From an uncultured bacterium (GTDB lineage Bacteria > Pseudomonadota > Gammaproteobacteria > Burkholderiales > Burkholderiaceae_C): a stretch of DNA of 64,000 bases. The notes beneath the pieces are model-generated. The model ran no database searches. It saw nothing but the letters and a program-made list of their open reading frames with translations, and had not been told where the DNA came from. The DNA lies in NCBI GenBank assembly GCA_903928495.1, contig CAIYQZ010000030.1, forward strand, positions 124,001 through 188,000, read 5' to 3'. How positions within the stretch are numbered: the first letter of the stretch is position 1; each line of letters opens with the position of its first letter. The translations under genes and the position numbers were made by a program. Below are positions 1 through 8,363 of this stretch, one piece after another.

Positions 1-335
1 ATGGCCACCCAGAACAACTGGTGGTCCGCCCACTGGGCCACCACGCGGTTGAGGCCGCGCTGGCCATGCGGGAAGAACGCCGGCGCAGCGGGCGCAGGGG
101 CGAGGTGCTCCAGCACATCGGCCATCAGGCCGGTATCGCAGAACACGTCGTTGCCCACTTGCAGCAAGGGCACCCTGCGGTAGCCACCGGTCAGGGCCAC
201 CACGTCGGGCTTGGGCATGACAGAAGGCACGATGACCGACTGCCACGTCAGCCGCTTGTGCCCCAGCATCAGCCGTGCCTTTTCGGCAAACGGCGACATG
301 GGGTAGTGGTGCAGGTAAATGGTGGGCACAGCCAT
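1..335 (-). CDS. Glutathione S-transferase family protein, N-terminal part (runs off the window edge)
   Basis: The reading frame is open from an ATG at 335 to the window edge, giving about 111 residues without a stop. It begins MAVPTIYLHHYPMSPFAEKA, a thioredoxin-fold opening with the SPFAEK helix start expected of GST-like proteins. A Val-Pro pair follows in GGYRRVPLLQ, at the place of the conserved cis-proline. Then comes CDTGLMADVLE, where most GSTs have an Asp/Glu-Ser pair that binds the glutathione gamma-glutamyl group. The beginning of the helical C-terminal domain follows. A GGAG ribosome site sits 6 bases before the ATG. The gene starts 11 bases after the stop of the oxidoreductase at 347-1363, so the two are probably co-transcribed. 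Substrate is unknown and the C-terminus is not visible. Confidence 0.85.
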   Translation of the reverse strand, partial: MAVPTIYLHHYPMSPFAEKARLMLGHKRLTWQSVIVPSVMPKPDVVALTGGYRRVPLLQVGNDVFCDTGLMADVLEHLAPAPAAPAFFPHGQRGLNRVVAQWADHQLFWVA

Positions 336-346
336 GGCGCACTCCG

Positions 347-1363
347 TCAGACGAGTTTGACCAACTGCTTGCCGAAGTTCTTGCCTTTCAGCAAGCCCAG
401 AAACGCCTCGGGTGCGGCCTCAATGCCTTGGGCGACGGTTTCGCGCGGGCGCAGCTTGCCGGTGGCCACCAGGGTCCCCAGCTCGGTCAGGGCTTCGGGC
501 CACACCTCCATGTGTTCGCTGACGATGAAGCCCTCCACCTTCATGCGGTTGACCAGGATCAGCGCGGGGTTGGTCATGGGCAGGGGTGCGCCGTTGTAGC
601 CCGCAATCATTCCGCACACCGCAATGCGCGCGAAGGCGTTGGTGCGCACCAGCACGGCGTCCATCACCATGCCGCCCACGTTTTCAAAGTAGCCGTCGAT
701 GCCATCGGGGCAGACGGTTTTCAGGGCTTTGGACAGGCTGATGTAGTCGGCGTGTTCCTTGTAGTCCACGCAGGCGTCAAAGCCCAGCTCGTTCACGGCA
801 TAGGCACATTTGTCCGGCCCACCGGCAATGCCCACCACGCGGCAGCCACGCGCTTTGGCCAGCGCGGCAAAGGCGCTGCCCACGGCACCTGTGGCAGCAC
901 TCACCACCACGGTTTCGCCCGCCTTGGGGGCGATGATTTTCACCAGCCCGTACCAGGCCGTCACGCCGGGCATGCCCACCGCGCCCAGGTAGTGGCTCAG
1001 CGGCACGTGGGTGGTGTCCACCTTGCGCAGGCTGCCGGGCACGTTGGCGTCGACCACGCTGTATTCCTGCCAGCCGCCCATGCCAACCACCTTGTCACCC
1101 ACGGCCAGCTTGGTGTGGCGGCTTTCGACCACCTCGCCCACGGTGCCGCCGATCATCACCTGGCCCAGAGGTTGTGCCGCGGCATAGCTCTTGCTGTCGT
1201 TCATGCGGCCGCGCATGTAGGGGTCCAGGCTGAGGTAATGGTGGCGCACCAGCACCTGGCCCTCGGCCAGTGCTGGGGTGTCAGTGGAGACAAGCTTGAA
1301 GTTGGTGGCCACGGCTTCGCCCACGGGGCAGTTGTCGAGCACGATTTGGCGGTTTTGGGGCAT
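347..1363 (-). CDS. NADP-dependent oxidoreductase, CurA/YncB-like medium-chain reductase (zinc-free)
   Basis: Predicted 338-residue soluble enzyme of the medium-chain dehydrogenase/reductase superfamily, in the branch holding E. coli CurA (YncB) and leukotriene/prostaglandin reductases, which reduce alpha,beta-unsaturated ketones with NADPH. Seen in the sequence: the opening NRQIVLDNCPVG, the conserved SLDPYMRGRM segment, a Rossmann nucleotide site in VVVSAATGAVGSAFAALAKA, and YFENVGG near residue 230. Zinc-binding cysteines are absent, as expected. The ATG at 1363 was chosen; a TTG 24 bases upstream would add residues not normally found in the family. The GST-like gene follows by 11 bases. 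A perfect inverted repeat at 1392-1409, just upstream, is a likely operator. The physiological substrate cannot be read from the sequence. Confidence 0.9.
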   Translation of the reverse strand: MPQNRQIVLDNCPVGEAVATNFKLVSTDTPALAEGQVLVRHHYLSLDPYMRGRMNDSKSYAAAQPLGQVMIGGTVGEVVESRHTKLAVGDKVVGMGGWQEYSVVDANVPGSLRKVDTTHVPLSHYLGAVGMPGVTAWYGLVKIIAPKAGETVVVSAATGAVGSAFAALAKARGCRVVGIAGGPDKCAYAVNELGFDACVDYKEHADYISLSKALKTVCPDGIDGYFENVGGMVMDAVLVRTNAFARIAVCGMIAGYNGAPLPMTNPALILVNRMKVEGFIVSEHMEVWPEALTELGTLVATGKLRPRETVAQGIEAAPEAFLGLLKGKNFGKQLVKLV

Positions 1364-1391
1364 GGAACAGTCTCGGTTGGGTGTCAAACAA

Positions 1392-1409
1392 TGAATAGCG
1401 AACTATTCA
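1392..1409. promoter_or_regulatory. Perfect 18-bp inverted repeat upstream of the CurA-like gene
   Basis: TGAATAG, a CGAA spacer, then CTATTCA. It lies 29 bases before the chosen start codon on the minus strand, where a dimeric TetR- or MarR-type repressor would block transcription. It could form a small hairpin but has no T-run. Operator function is inferred. Confidence 0.5.
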
Positions 1410-1434
1410 ATAAAGATAAGCGGTAGGTGCCAAG

Positions 1435-1450
1435 TTGAATGAATATTCAA
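1435..1450. promoter_or_regulatory. Second inverted repeat sharing TGAAT/ATTCA half-sites
   Basis: TTGAAT, GAAT, ATTCAA. It shares TGAAT and ATTCA half-sites with the repeat at 1392-1409 and overlaps the stop codon of the thioesterase gene. Two similar palindromes 26 bases apart suggest a paired operator for the CurA-like/GST unit. Confidence 0.35.
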
Positions 1451-1896
1451 TCGGTGGGTGGCGAGTTCAACGTGTTCACGCTGCGCCGGCCGGTGGCCAG
1501 ACGCGGCACGTACTTGAAGGTGGCAGTGGCATGGGCGCACAAGCGCCCGCGCGCGTCGAGCACACTGCCCTCTGTGAAGGCCATGGTCATGGTGCGGTGC
1601 AGCAGCCGGCCCTTGGCCAGCAATGCACCTCCGTCGCCTCGCATGGCCTGCATGAAGCTGGTTTTCATTTCAATGGTGACGCAGCCCATGTCGGCTTCAG
1701 CACCGCTGAGCACGCTGCGAGCCGCATGGGCCATGACCACATCCAACAGCGCCATGCTGGCGCCGCCATGCACCACGCTGAACGAGTTCAGGTGTTCAGG
1801 CCGCGCGGCAAACCGGATGTCGGCCTCGCCCCCCTCAAAACGCAGCAGCTCGAAGCCGAGGTGTTCAACAAAGGGAATGTGGATGGGGAAAGTCAT
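1447..1896 (-). CDS. PaaI-type hotdog-fold thioesterase
   Basis: Predicted 149-residue acyl-CoA thioesterase of the hotdog superfamily, PaaI/YbgC-like branch. Such enzymes hydrolyse acyl- or aryl-CoA thioesters and are usually homotetramers in the cytoplasm. The diagnostic stretch is SVVHGGASMALLDVVMAHAA around residues 39-58, where HGG begins the long hotdog helix and an acidic residue in it is the usual catalytic or water-positioning residue. A second conserved strand is VTIEMKTSFMQAM. Length is normal for the family. The SDR gene ends 29 bases upstream in the direction of transcription, so SDR and thioesterase probably form one unit acting on CoA-linked acids. The exact substrate cannot be inferred. 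Confidence 0.85.
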   Translation of the reverse strand: MTFPIHIPFVEHLGFELLRFEGGEADIRFAARPEHLNSFSVVHGGASMALLDVVMAHAARSVLSGAEADMGCVTIEMKTSFMQAMRGDGGALLAKGRLLHRTMTMAFTEGSVLDARGRLCAHATATFKYVPRLATGRRSVNTLNSPPTD

Positions 1897-1925
1897 GCGG
1901 GCATCTTCGCCTGTTCAGAGGTGTG

Positions 1926-2738
1926 TCAGCCGCCGATCAGGGCACTCACGCCGCCGTCCACCGCCAGCCACTGACCGGTGATGTGTTTGCCCGCATCGGA
2001 TGCAAACAGCAGGGTCAGGCCCTTCAGGTCTTCGTCGTCGCCCAGGCGGCGCAGCGGAGCGTCGCTGGACAGTTCTTCCACACCCAGGCGCGCCAGCGTG
2101 CCAGCGGTCATCTTGCTGGGGAAGAAACCTGGGCACACCGCATTCACAGTGATGCCGTGTGGCCCCCACTCGCAAGCCAACGCCTTGGTGAAATTGATGA
2201 CCGCGCCTTTGGACGTGTTGTACGCCAGCGTCTGCATGCCACTGGGGTTGCCACCCAGCCCGGCAATGCTGGCCACGTTGATGATGCGACCGCGCTTTTT
2301 TCCGTCTTGCCGGGCCAACATGCTGCGCCGCGCCACCTGCTGGCACAGCAAAAAGTAGCCACGCACGTTGAGGTTCATCACCTTGTCCCAGGCACCCACC
2401 GGGTGGGTTTCGGCCGGTGCACCCCAGGTAGCACCCGCGTTGTTCACCAGAGTGTCGATGTCGCCCACGCGTTGCAGCGTCTCGGTCACCAGGCGTTCGA
2501 TGTCGGCCTCGTCGGCGCAGTCGGCGGCCACCCAGCGGGCGTCAATGCCTGCGGCCTGCAGCTCGGCGGTGGCTTCTTCCAGGTCGGACGCTTTGCGCGA
2601 CGACAGCACGACCTTGGCACCGGCTTCGCCCAGCGCATGGGCCATTTGCAGCCCGAGCCCGCGCGAGCCACCGGTGACCAGCGCCGTCTGGCCCGTCAAA
2701 TCGAACAGTTGCTGAACGGTGCGTGCGGCTTGGGTCAT
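1926..2738 (-). CDS. Short-chain dehydrogenase/reductase (classical SDR)
   Basis: Predicted 270-residue NAD(P)-dependent oxidoreductase. Classical SDR motifs are all present: the cofactor loop TGGSRGLG at residues 22-29, NNAG at 99-102, the catalytic Ser157 in NVASIAG, and the Tyr173/Lys177 pair in YNTSKGA. The C-terminal PG and DGG motifs close the substrate lobe. The basic residues after TGG and SSRK at the end of strand 2 suggest NADPH preference, which is inference. The ATG at 2738 was chosen because it has GGGAG just upstream and places the Rossmann motif normally; an in-frame extension to 2834 adds a low-complexity leader with no family match. Family resemblance is to gluconate 5-dehydrogenase/3-oxoacyl reductase-like SDRs, too broad to name a substrate. 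Confidence 0.88.
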   Translation of the reverse strand: MTQAARTVQQLFDLTGQTALVTGGSRGLGLQMAHALGEAGAKVVLSSRKASDLEEATAELQAAGIDARWVAADCADEADIERLVTETLQRVGDIDTLVNNAGATWGAPAETHPVGAWDKVMNLNVRGYFLLCQQVARRSMLARQDGKKRGRIINVASIAGLGGNPSGMQTLAYNTSKGAVINFTKALACEWGPHGITVNAVCPGFFPSKMTAGTLARLGVEELSSDAPLRRLGDDEDLKGLTLLFASDAGKHITGQWLAVDGGVSALIGG

Positions 2739-3271
2739 GGAACGGGGCTCCCGGGGTGGCGTTGTACAGGCCGCGAATTCTGGTGGTGGCCCCCTTCCGC
2801 CCTTGTCGCACGGGCGATAAAGCAGGGTAAGCACGGGGGCGGTTTGGGTCTGCGAGTCCCGGCGACATGCTGGTCAGCCTGTCCGTTCATCGCTCGGGCC
2901 ACAACGACAGGTTCAAGTAACCCTCAGGTTCTAGCTTGAAAGCGCCTCGGCAGTGAGTTCGTCAATGGTGACGACGCGCCGGACACCTTTAAGGGCATGG
3001 GCCGCCGAACAGGGCTTGAAGGACTTACACCCTGCAAACGGGTTAGCCAGTGCAGGGGGTAAGCGTGACGCGCAGAGCGAAAGCCCGGGCGGGGGGGGGT
3101 CTTGGGCTGTTTGACACCTCCCTGTGCACCAGTTTGCCGTCGTTGACGGAATCAACATCGGCTCATTGGGCCGACTACATCGAAAGCTGGATGGTTTGTC
3201 TGCCGCGTGGCCCTCGGCATGCAGTCAAACAAAAAAGATGCTCTTGAAAGTGTGTCGTCTGAATCCAGGCA
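2739..3271. other. Intergenic stretch without a supportable gene
   Basis: About 530 bases between the SDR and the A+T-rich lipoprotein gene. Open frames exist on both strands (the longest 75 codons, 2931-3158 minus), but none has a convincing start, ribosome site or recognisable family. A run of nine G lies near 3091-3100. The composition falls towards 3200 as the A+T-rich gene is approached. This is probably the decayed edge of an acquired segment. Confidence 0.4.
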
Positions 3272-5017
3272 CTATTCGGCGAAAGCGGCTGCAATGGCAT
3301 AACTGACGCAAGAAACACCGGCTGAAAACGTGCCCAACGCAACAGGGGGTATGACGGTTTGGTATCTTTTGTATTCCCACTTCTGCACTTTAACCACCGT
3401 ATCGAACACACTATACATGCCGGATAAAAGATTCACAGAAGCGATGGTCCATTTGGTTGCTTTTTGCGCCACGGTAAAATTGCCATAGGCTATGTCCGCA
3501 AACGCGTTGCCGGCTTGTAACAAATCCGTAGCTCCAAATACCCCAGGCAGCCATTTGACAACATTTTGCTTACACACGTTGGGATCGGTCCCAGCTATGC
3601 CAAGCATACCATATGCCGTAATTGAAGTAATTGGCCGAGCAACAGCAAAAAAACTCTGCATGAGATCAGCAGCGTTGACTGCGGCCACAGCTTTCGTGTT
3701 GCCCGCAGCTTTATTGTCCTCGACATTATCCCAACCGACCATAGTGAGCATTACATTTGTCGCTATCATGCTAATACCAGCTGTTACAGCTGCCTTGACG
3801 TTACCTTCTGTCGCCAAAGAAGTTGCAGTAATGACACCGTTGGCTCTCCCGTCCAGAGTCTGATACAGCTCAGCCAAGTCGATCCATTTATTGTACAGAG
3901 CGGCGCGAGCGGCGGCACTTACCATCATCATGCCCCCGCGAGCAAGCTCTTGTGCTCTTACATAAGCATCGTACGGATCACCCGTTTCTTTCGCTAAGAA
4001 TCTAGCAGTTTGCCTCAGATAAATCCGCGTTTGTGACTCGGTCATGTTCGCAAGCGAACCATTTTTTATAATATCCAAATCTATATAGTGATTGATCGCC
4101 TCTTCCTGAGCAGTTCCATACAAATAGTCGGATTTTTCGGTCCTTCCAGCAGGGGTGAACTCATCGCCAACTGATGGATTTTTGGTTGCATTTTTTCCAT
4201 AAATGACTGTAGATGGATCGTCAAATCGATGAAGATGCACGGTAAGAGGCCAGCTTGTGGTGGCCACAGGGTCTTTTCTTTCGACATGTCTTCTTTTATT
4301 TCCATAAACAACCCGTACCATTTTTTTACCGTCAGATGCGGTGTAGTCCTCAATACCATCGTCTGTCGTACCTCTCAAATATCGTTGATCGTCAGCGGTT
4401 TCGACGTTCTGACTTGCGGTCTGATGCGTGGTAAGGGTCGCTGGCGCAAGTGTTTTCAGATAGGTGTTCAAGTAGTGCCACTCGTATTGCCGATGTTGTT
4501 TCAACGCATTGCGAGTTGCGGTCGACATGTTCGTCGCCCAAGTAATATAGGTGTTTAATTGAGTCAAGGTATATGCAGTGGTGGTCTTTTTCAGTGCAGA
4601 CCTCAAATTGGTTTCAAAATTCGCCTTCCCTGTTGCGTTCAAATTATTCCAGGCAAAACTAAAATATGTAATATCTTGTAGGTCTGCCGCAGTCAATACC
4701 GGCATTGATCCTTGTCGAATAAGCCTGTATTGCTTCAGAAGCTCTGCAATAGCAGCAGTTTTCGCGAAATTTTTGAATTTGTTGTTGTAAAAATTCTTAA
4801 AGGCATCAATTTCATCTACCACGCCCAATGGTTTTTCTCGTGCCTGATCGTCTGATACAAAAGTGGCTTCCTCACCAAGTTGTTCATTTTGCGTCATTGC
4901 TGTCGCATCGTTTGTGTCATTCAAGGCAAATTCAGTTGCCTCCTCCCCACCACCACAAGCGGTGAGCAGAAGCAGCGCGGCCAGTGCGGGTGCCGTCAAT
5001 TTGCGTCGGCTGAACAT
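3272..5017 (-). CDS. Large lipoprotein of unknown function, A+T-rich
   Basis: Predicted 581-residue exported lipoprotein that I do not recognise. The N-terminus MFSRRKLTAPALAALLLL ends in the lipobox LLTAC, placing the lipidated Cys at residue 21, followed by GGGEE. The ATG at 5017 was chosen because it gives a clean lipoprotein signal and has GGAAAG upstream; an upstream ATG at 5137 would bury the signal 40 residues in. The middle is polar and rich in Thr, Asn and Tyr (for example TYFSFAWNNLNATGK). The last 180 residues carry several weakly hydrophobic, Ala/Val/Gly-rich segments (AVTAGISMIATNVMLTMVGW and others) that could form a helical, membrane-seeking domain. Base composition is plainly lower in G+C than both neighbours, suggesting horizontal acquisition. 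No catalytic motif was seen. Confidence 0.8.
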   Translation of the reverse strand: MFSRRKLTAPALAALLLLTACGGGEEATEFALNDTNDATAMTQNEQLGEEATFVSDDQAREKPLGVVDEIDAFKNFYNNKFKNFAKTAAIAELLKQYRLIRQGSMPVLTAADLQDITYFSFAWNNLNATGKANFETNLRSALKKTTTAYTLTQLNTYITWATNMSTATRNALKQHRQYEWHYLNTYLKTLAPATLTTHQTASQNVETADDQRYLRGTTDDGIEDYTASDGKKMVRVVYGNKRRHVERKDPVATTSWPLTVHLHRFDDPSTVIYGKNATKNPSVGDEFTPAGRTEKSDYLYGTAQEEAINHYIDLDIIKNGSLANMTESQTRIYLRQTARFLAKETGDPYDAYVRAQELARGGMMMVSAAARAALYNKWIDLAELYQTLDGRANGVITATSLATEGNVKAAVTAGISMIATNVMLTMVGWDNVEDNKAAGNTKAVAAVNAADLMQSFFAVARPITSITAYGMLGIAGTDPNVCKQNVVKWLPGVFGATDLLQAGNAFADIAYGNFTVAQKATKWTIASVNLLSGMYSVFDTVVKVQKWEYKRYQTVIPPVALGTFSAGVSCVSYAIAAAFAE

Positions 5018-5489
5018 CGAATTCTTTCCGGCATGGGACTTTTCACTCATTGGCATGTTGAAACAGTCATTGGGGTGGCACTGCACGTGGTTGCAGTTGT
5101 CGGTTGTCACGCTGGGTATTGGGTTTTTTGTTTGCATGGTGATTGCCTTTGAATATCAACAGGTTTCGGAAAAATAATGGCCACAGAACTTTTTCGCAGC
5201 CATACGCCGACCAAACCAGTCATCATTTATCTTGATGGCTCGCGTCAATTACGGGAGCTTCAGGTAAGTTGATGAAACGCTGACTGGCATTGCCAATGTG
5301 ATTCATTTGGTGATTTTGCGTGATATGGACAACCCTGAATACGCATGATGATCTCAAATGACGCGATTCCATTTGTGAATACTCGATCATGATTTGTGCC
5401 AGAAATGGAAAACAAAGCATGTTTCATCGGAATAAATCACCGCCGCACGGCCACTGCGATCTGGCGTGTTTTCATCAGGTTGACTGCAG
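5018..5489. other. Intergenic region, no supportable gene
   Basis: About 470 bases between the lipoprotein start and the end of the first LysR-type gene. The part near 5018-5200 presumably holds the lipoprotein promoter on the minus strand. Nothing else with coding character, no RNA gene and no clear terminator was seen. Confidence 0.4.
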
Positions 5490-6575
5490 TCAAGACGGAC
5501 TTGAGGAGGAAGATGCCCTGCGCTTCAACTCGTCGGCCAGCTTGAGGACTGCGCCGCGTGCGGTCAATACAAGATCTGTTTGGGCGTCAATGACTTCTGC
5601 AGACTTGTGAGGATGATGCAGTTGTACAGAGGGCAGTTCACCAGTGCGCCTGTAAGCGATGCACAGGTGCATCTTGGGCAGAGAGTTCGGAATGGGCTTG
5701 AACACAAGATCATTGGCCAGCGTGTGGTGTGCTGCGACTTCAGACACCAGGCTCACACAAGCGCTTGACCTGATCGCGCTCATGAGGCCGGTCATGCTGT
5801 CGCAGACGACGCTGGCATTGAAGTAGGTGGGCAACTCGGCCCCCATTCGACGCAAATGACCCGGGAGCACCATCTCGTCGCTGAGGCGCGCATAGGTGAG
5901 ACTGCCCAAGTCTGTGGGGTTGTCCACCCTGTGGGGCAGTGGTACATCCCGCCGCGCCAGCAGACCTATGGGGGCCCGGTACAGCACTTCAATACACAAA
6001 TCGTCCGGCACCACCCCAATGACGCAGACACCCAGGTCAGCGGCACCAGACCGAACCGCATCCAGCACCTTGTGGCTGCCCATGGTGTGGACGCGGGGGT
6101 TTTGTCTGGCCTGTCCAGAACCAGCTTGCGGCAAGTGCCGCAAAAGGTCTGACACCAACATGCTGCTGCAAGCCAGCAAAGCGGAAGTTCGAATTGGCTG
6201 ACCGGCGAAGTTCAACGCCTGCTGGTAACACTGCGCCAGCCGTAAGGCATGTGGAATGAGCGCCTCACCGGCTGGCGTCAGCAGCACCGATTGGGTTGCC
6301 CGTGAAAACAGGTGTTCACCCACCTCGTTTTCCAGGCCACCGATGATCCGCGACAACCCAGATTGGGTCAGGTGCAATTCCCTGGCGGCTTTGGTGAAAC
6401 TGCGCTCGCTCGCAAGCGCGAGGAAGGCCTGAACCACTTTCAGGCTCAGACCCTGTGTTTCCAGCGAGTTGTTAGAGCTTGGAACCTCGTCTTGCCCTGC
6501 GGTTGAGGCGGCCTGCACATCCGGCCTGTCTGGGCGGTTCACGTTTTCAGGGCCAGATTTGCTGTGCTCAGGCAC
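5490..6575 (-). CDS. LysR-type transcriptional regulator (downstream of a tandem pair)
   Basis: Predicted 361-residue LysR-family DNA-binding regulator. The winged helix-turn-helix covers about residues 44-102, with the recognition part in RSFTKAARELHLTQSGLSR (59-77) and the family's LEN.VG..LF.R segment after it. The effector-binding domain follows from about 130. Unusual features are a roughly 43-residue polar N-terminal extension and a Ser-rich tail. The frame starts with GTG at 6575, overlapping the end of the preceding LysR gene by 8 bases, so translation is probably coupled. A start further in cannot be excluded because the extension is not typical. The target genes are unknown; neither neighbour is a divergently transcribed metabolic gene. 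Confidence 0.85.
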   Translation of the reverse strand: MPEHSKSGPENVNRPDRPDVQAASTAGQDEVPSSNNSLETQGLSLKVVQAFLALASERSFTKAARELHLTQSGLSRIIGGLENEVGEHLFSRATQSVLLTPAGEALIPHALRLAQCYQQALNFAGQPIRTSALLACSSMLVSDLLRHLPQAGSGQARQNPRVHTMGSHKVLDAVRSGAADLGVCVIGVVPDDLCIEVLYRAPIGLLARRDVPLPHRVDNPTDLGSLTYARLSDEMVLPGHLRRMGAELPTYFNASVVCDSMTGLMSAIRSSACVSLVSEVAAHHTLANDLVFKPIPNSLPKMHLCIAYRRTGELPSVQLHHPHKSAEVIDAQTDLVLTARGAVLKLADELKRRASSSSSPS

Positions 6576-7617
6576 CGGTGGAACGTTCGCGCAATCTGCT
6601 ACCTGAAGATGTCAGGCGCGCAACGCTTGGATGCCAATCAACGTCGCGCAGGCTTTCGCAAAGGAGCTCGCGCATGCGTTCCTGGGTGGTATCGATGACA
6701 TTGCCTCGCCGACTCACAACACGAACCTGGGCAAGGGGCAGCAAATGGGGCAAAGGAATGAAGTGCATGCCGACGGCCTGTGGATGCGACGCCTCAACGC
6801 CGCTCGTGATCATGCCCATTCCAGCGTGTTGAACCAGGCCGAAGCCGGAGGTGATGCAGGGCAGGCACACCGGCGCTTGAAAATACGCGCTGAATGGCTG
6901 GCCCCATTGTTGGAGCAACTTTGTCGATGGTGCTTGGTCACACAGGCGAACCAACGGAATGTTGGAGAGCATGTCCAGTGTGTCGATGTGCGATGGCAAT
7001 GCAGAACCAGTTGCAACCAGCAAACCCATTGGAGCCTCAAGGACCGGTGTGCATCTCAATTCCGGCTGCACGGTGCGGCTGGCGCACACCCCCAGCGACG
7101 CTTCGCCGTTTGCCACTTGCCGTTCCACGTCGTCGCAGGCCGCAGATTGGATGGTGGCATTCGGGGCATCGAACTCAGCCTTCAGCGCGCTCAGAAGCGA
7201 AACCGCCATCAGAGGCACCATCCACGGACTGGCGACTGCTCGGAAAAGTTTCATGCGGCTGCTGTGCCGACTGGAAATCTGATCCATTGCCAGTTGGTGG
7301 GCAGACAACAGTTCAACGGCATGGGGAAGGAGCTGATGGCCAGCACTCGACAGCTCTATTCCAGTGTTCGACCTCTGAAAAAGGCCTTTGCCCACGGCTT
7401 GCTCGAGCTCTTGGATGTTTCGCGACAGGCTGGGCTGGCTGATGGCGAGCTCTCTCGCTGCTTCAATGAAGGTGGTGCAGCGACATGCTGTGACAAATGC
7501 AGCGAAATGCCGCAACTTGAGGCTCCTGCCGTTAGGAACTTTCAGCTTGGGCTCCTTGAAACCCCAGGTGTTGTCCAACGTTGGAGCGATTGGTGAATCT
7601 CGGACCTCAAGCAGCAT
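6568..7617 (-). CDS. LysR-type transcriptional regulator (upstream of a tandem pair)
   Basis: Predicted 349-residue LysR-family regulator. The helix-turn-helix lies around residues 36-92 and includes TTFIEAARELAISQPSLSR, a textbook LysR recognition region, followed by LEQAVGKGLFQR. The effector domain carries NGEASLGVCASR near residue 170, matching RSGAADLGVCVIG in the downstream LysR protein, so the two look like diverged paralogues. The ATG at 7617 was chosen for its GAGGT ribosome site; a TTG at 7629 is in frame but less likely. An A+T-rich region upstream (7618-7960) should hold the promoter. Local G+C is a little below that of the surrounding metabolic genes, consistent with the accessory character of 3-8 kb. 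Confidence 0.88.
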   Translation of the reverse strand: MLLEVRDSPIAPTLDNTWGFKEPKLKVPNGRSLKLRHFAAFVTACRCTTFIEAARELAISQPSLSRNIQELEQAVGKGLFQRSNTGIELSSAGHQLLPHAVELLSAHQLAMDQISSRHSSRMKLFRAVASPWMVPLMAVSLLSALKAEFDAPNATIQSAACDDVERQVANGEASLGVCASRTVQPELRCTPVLEAPMGLLVATGSALPSHIDTLDMLSNIPLVRLCDQAPSTKLLQQWGQPFSAYFQAPVCLPCITSGFGLVQHAGMGMITSGVEASHPQAVGMHFIPLPHLLPLAQVRVVSRRGNVIDTTQERMRELLCESLRDVDWHPSVARLTSSGSRLRERSTGA

Positions 7618-8363
7618 TGACAACCTCAACCCGGTGTGTTTCCGCCTGTGTTTTCTGCAACAAGAAGCTGACAGTTTTCATGTTGTTGTGGTCGTTTTCA
7701 TGAGCTTGTAGACAAACTTCATACTATCAATAAAACGTAATATTTGAGAATATTTGTCATTTAACATTTTTTTATTGCAGTTGTTTATCCATTTTCATCA
7801 GTGATGCATGTCACGCAACGCAATTCAAATCCGCATCCAATGTGTGAAATAAATCGAATAAATCAACTTTTTTGTTGCTAATAAATCACACTTACTGTTT
7901 GAGCAAAACCTGTGGCGAGCGGCGGCGAATCCGCTTTCTACCGTGGGACACCATACGCGTCCACGTACCTGAATGGGCAGGCAGTTGGAACCTGGAAACC
8001 ACTGACTCAGACAGCCTCTTGGCACCTGGGATGAGCGTTTTCAGCAGCATCCGCATGCATGTGCATGGCGTGGAGCTAGCACGGTGTGTTGCCCGGTTGT
8101 TTGAACACGAGGGCAACGAGGTCCTTTAACCCCCAGTGTTGGATGCCCAGTTTCGTCAGGAATTTTTGGCCAAGACCAAGGCAGTTGCACGCCCCCCTAG
8201 TCGTGGTCCTGCTTGGCTCTGAGCATGCCGTTGCCGGCATAGTTTTTTTGAGGGGGGCGGACGTGATCTGGGGTAACAGCACCCGTGGGGCGCAATCGGC
8301 GAACACCTCGAAGCTGGCTCTTGTGTGTCCACGGTGCAGTTGAAGGGAACGATAATTCCACCC
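7618..8363. other. A+T-rich intergenic region with possible small transcript
   Basis: About 745 bases. The part 7680-7900 is strikingly A+T-rich, with TTTTTTATTGCAG-like runs, and contrasts with the rest of the window; it is suitable for the promoter of the LysR pair and possibly for one reading rightward. An 85-codon frame at 7872-8129 (plus) has only a TTG start and no recognisable family, so it is not called a gene. A hairpin with a T-run at 8225-8249 implies that something is transcribed rightward and ends there. Confidence 0.4.
8225..8249 (+). terminator. Rho-independent terminator-like hairpin in the 7.6-8.4 kb spacer
   Basis: ATGCCG, loop TTGC, CGGCAT, then AG and seven T. The stem is short (6 bp), but the T-run is clear on the plus strand. 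No annotated gene reads into it from the left, so it may end a small RNA or a decayed gene. Confidence 0.5.

Noticed and set aside
1923-2939. A 338-codon plus-strand frame opposite the SDR
   Set aside because: The opposite strand has the full set of SDR motifs; this frame has none.
3088-3104. Run of G residues (nine in a row) as a phase-variable tract
   Set aside because: It does not lie inside or just upstream of a gene that could be switched by slippage.
2931-3158. A 75-codon minus-strand frame whose end slightly resembles the C-terminus of IS6-type transposases
   Set aside because: The resemblance is limited to a few residues (KSFKPCSAAHALKGV) and no other part of a transposase or inverted repeat is visible.
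7872-8129. An 85-codon plus-strand frame in the A+T-rich spacer
   Set aside because: Only a TTG start, no ribosome site and no family. Kept as a comment because a terminator-like hairpin lies downstream.
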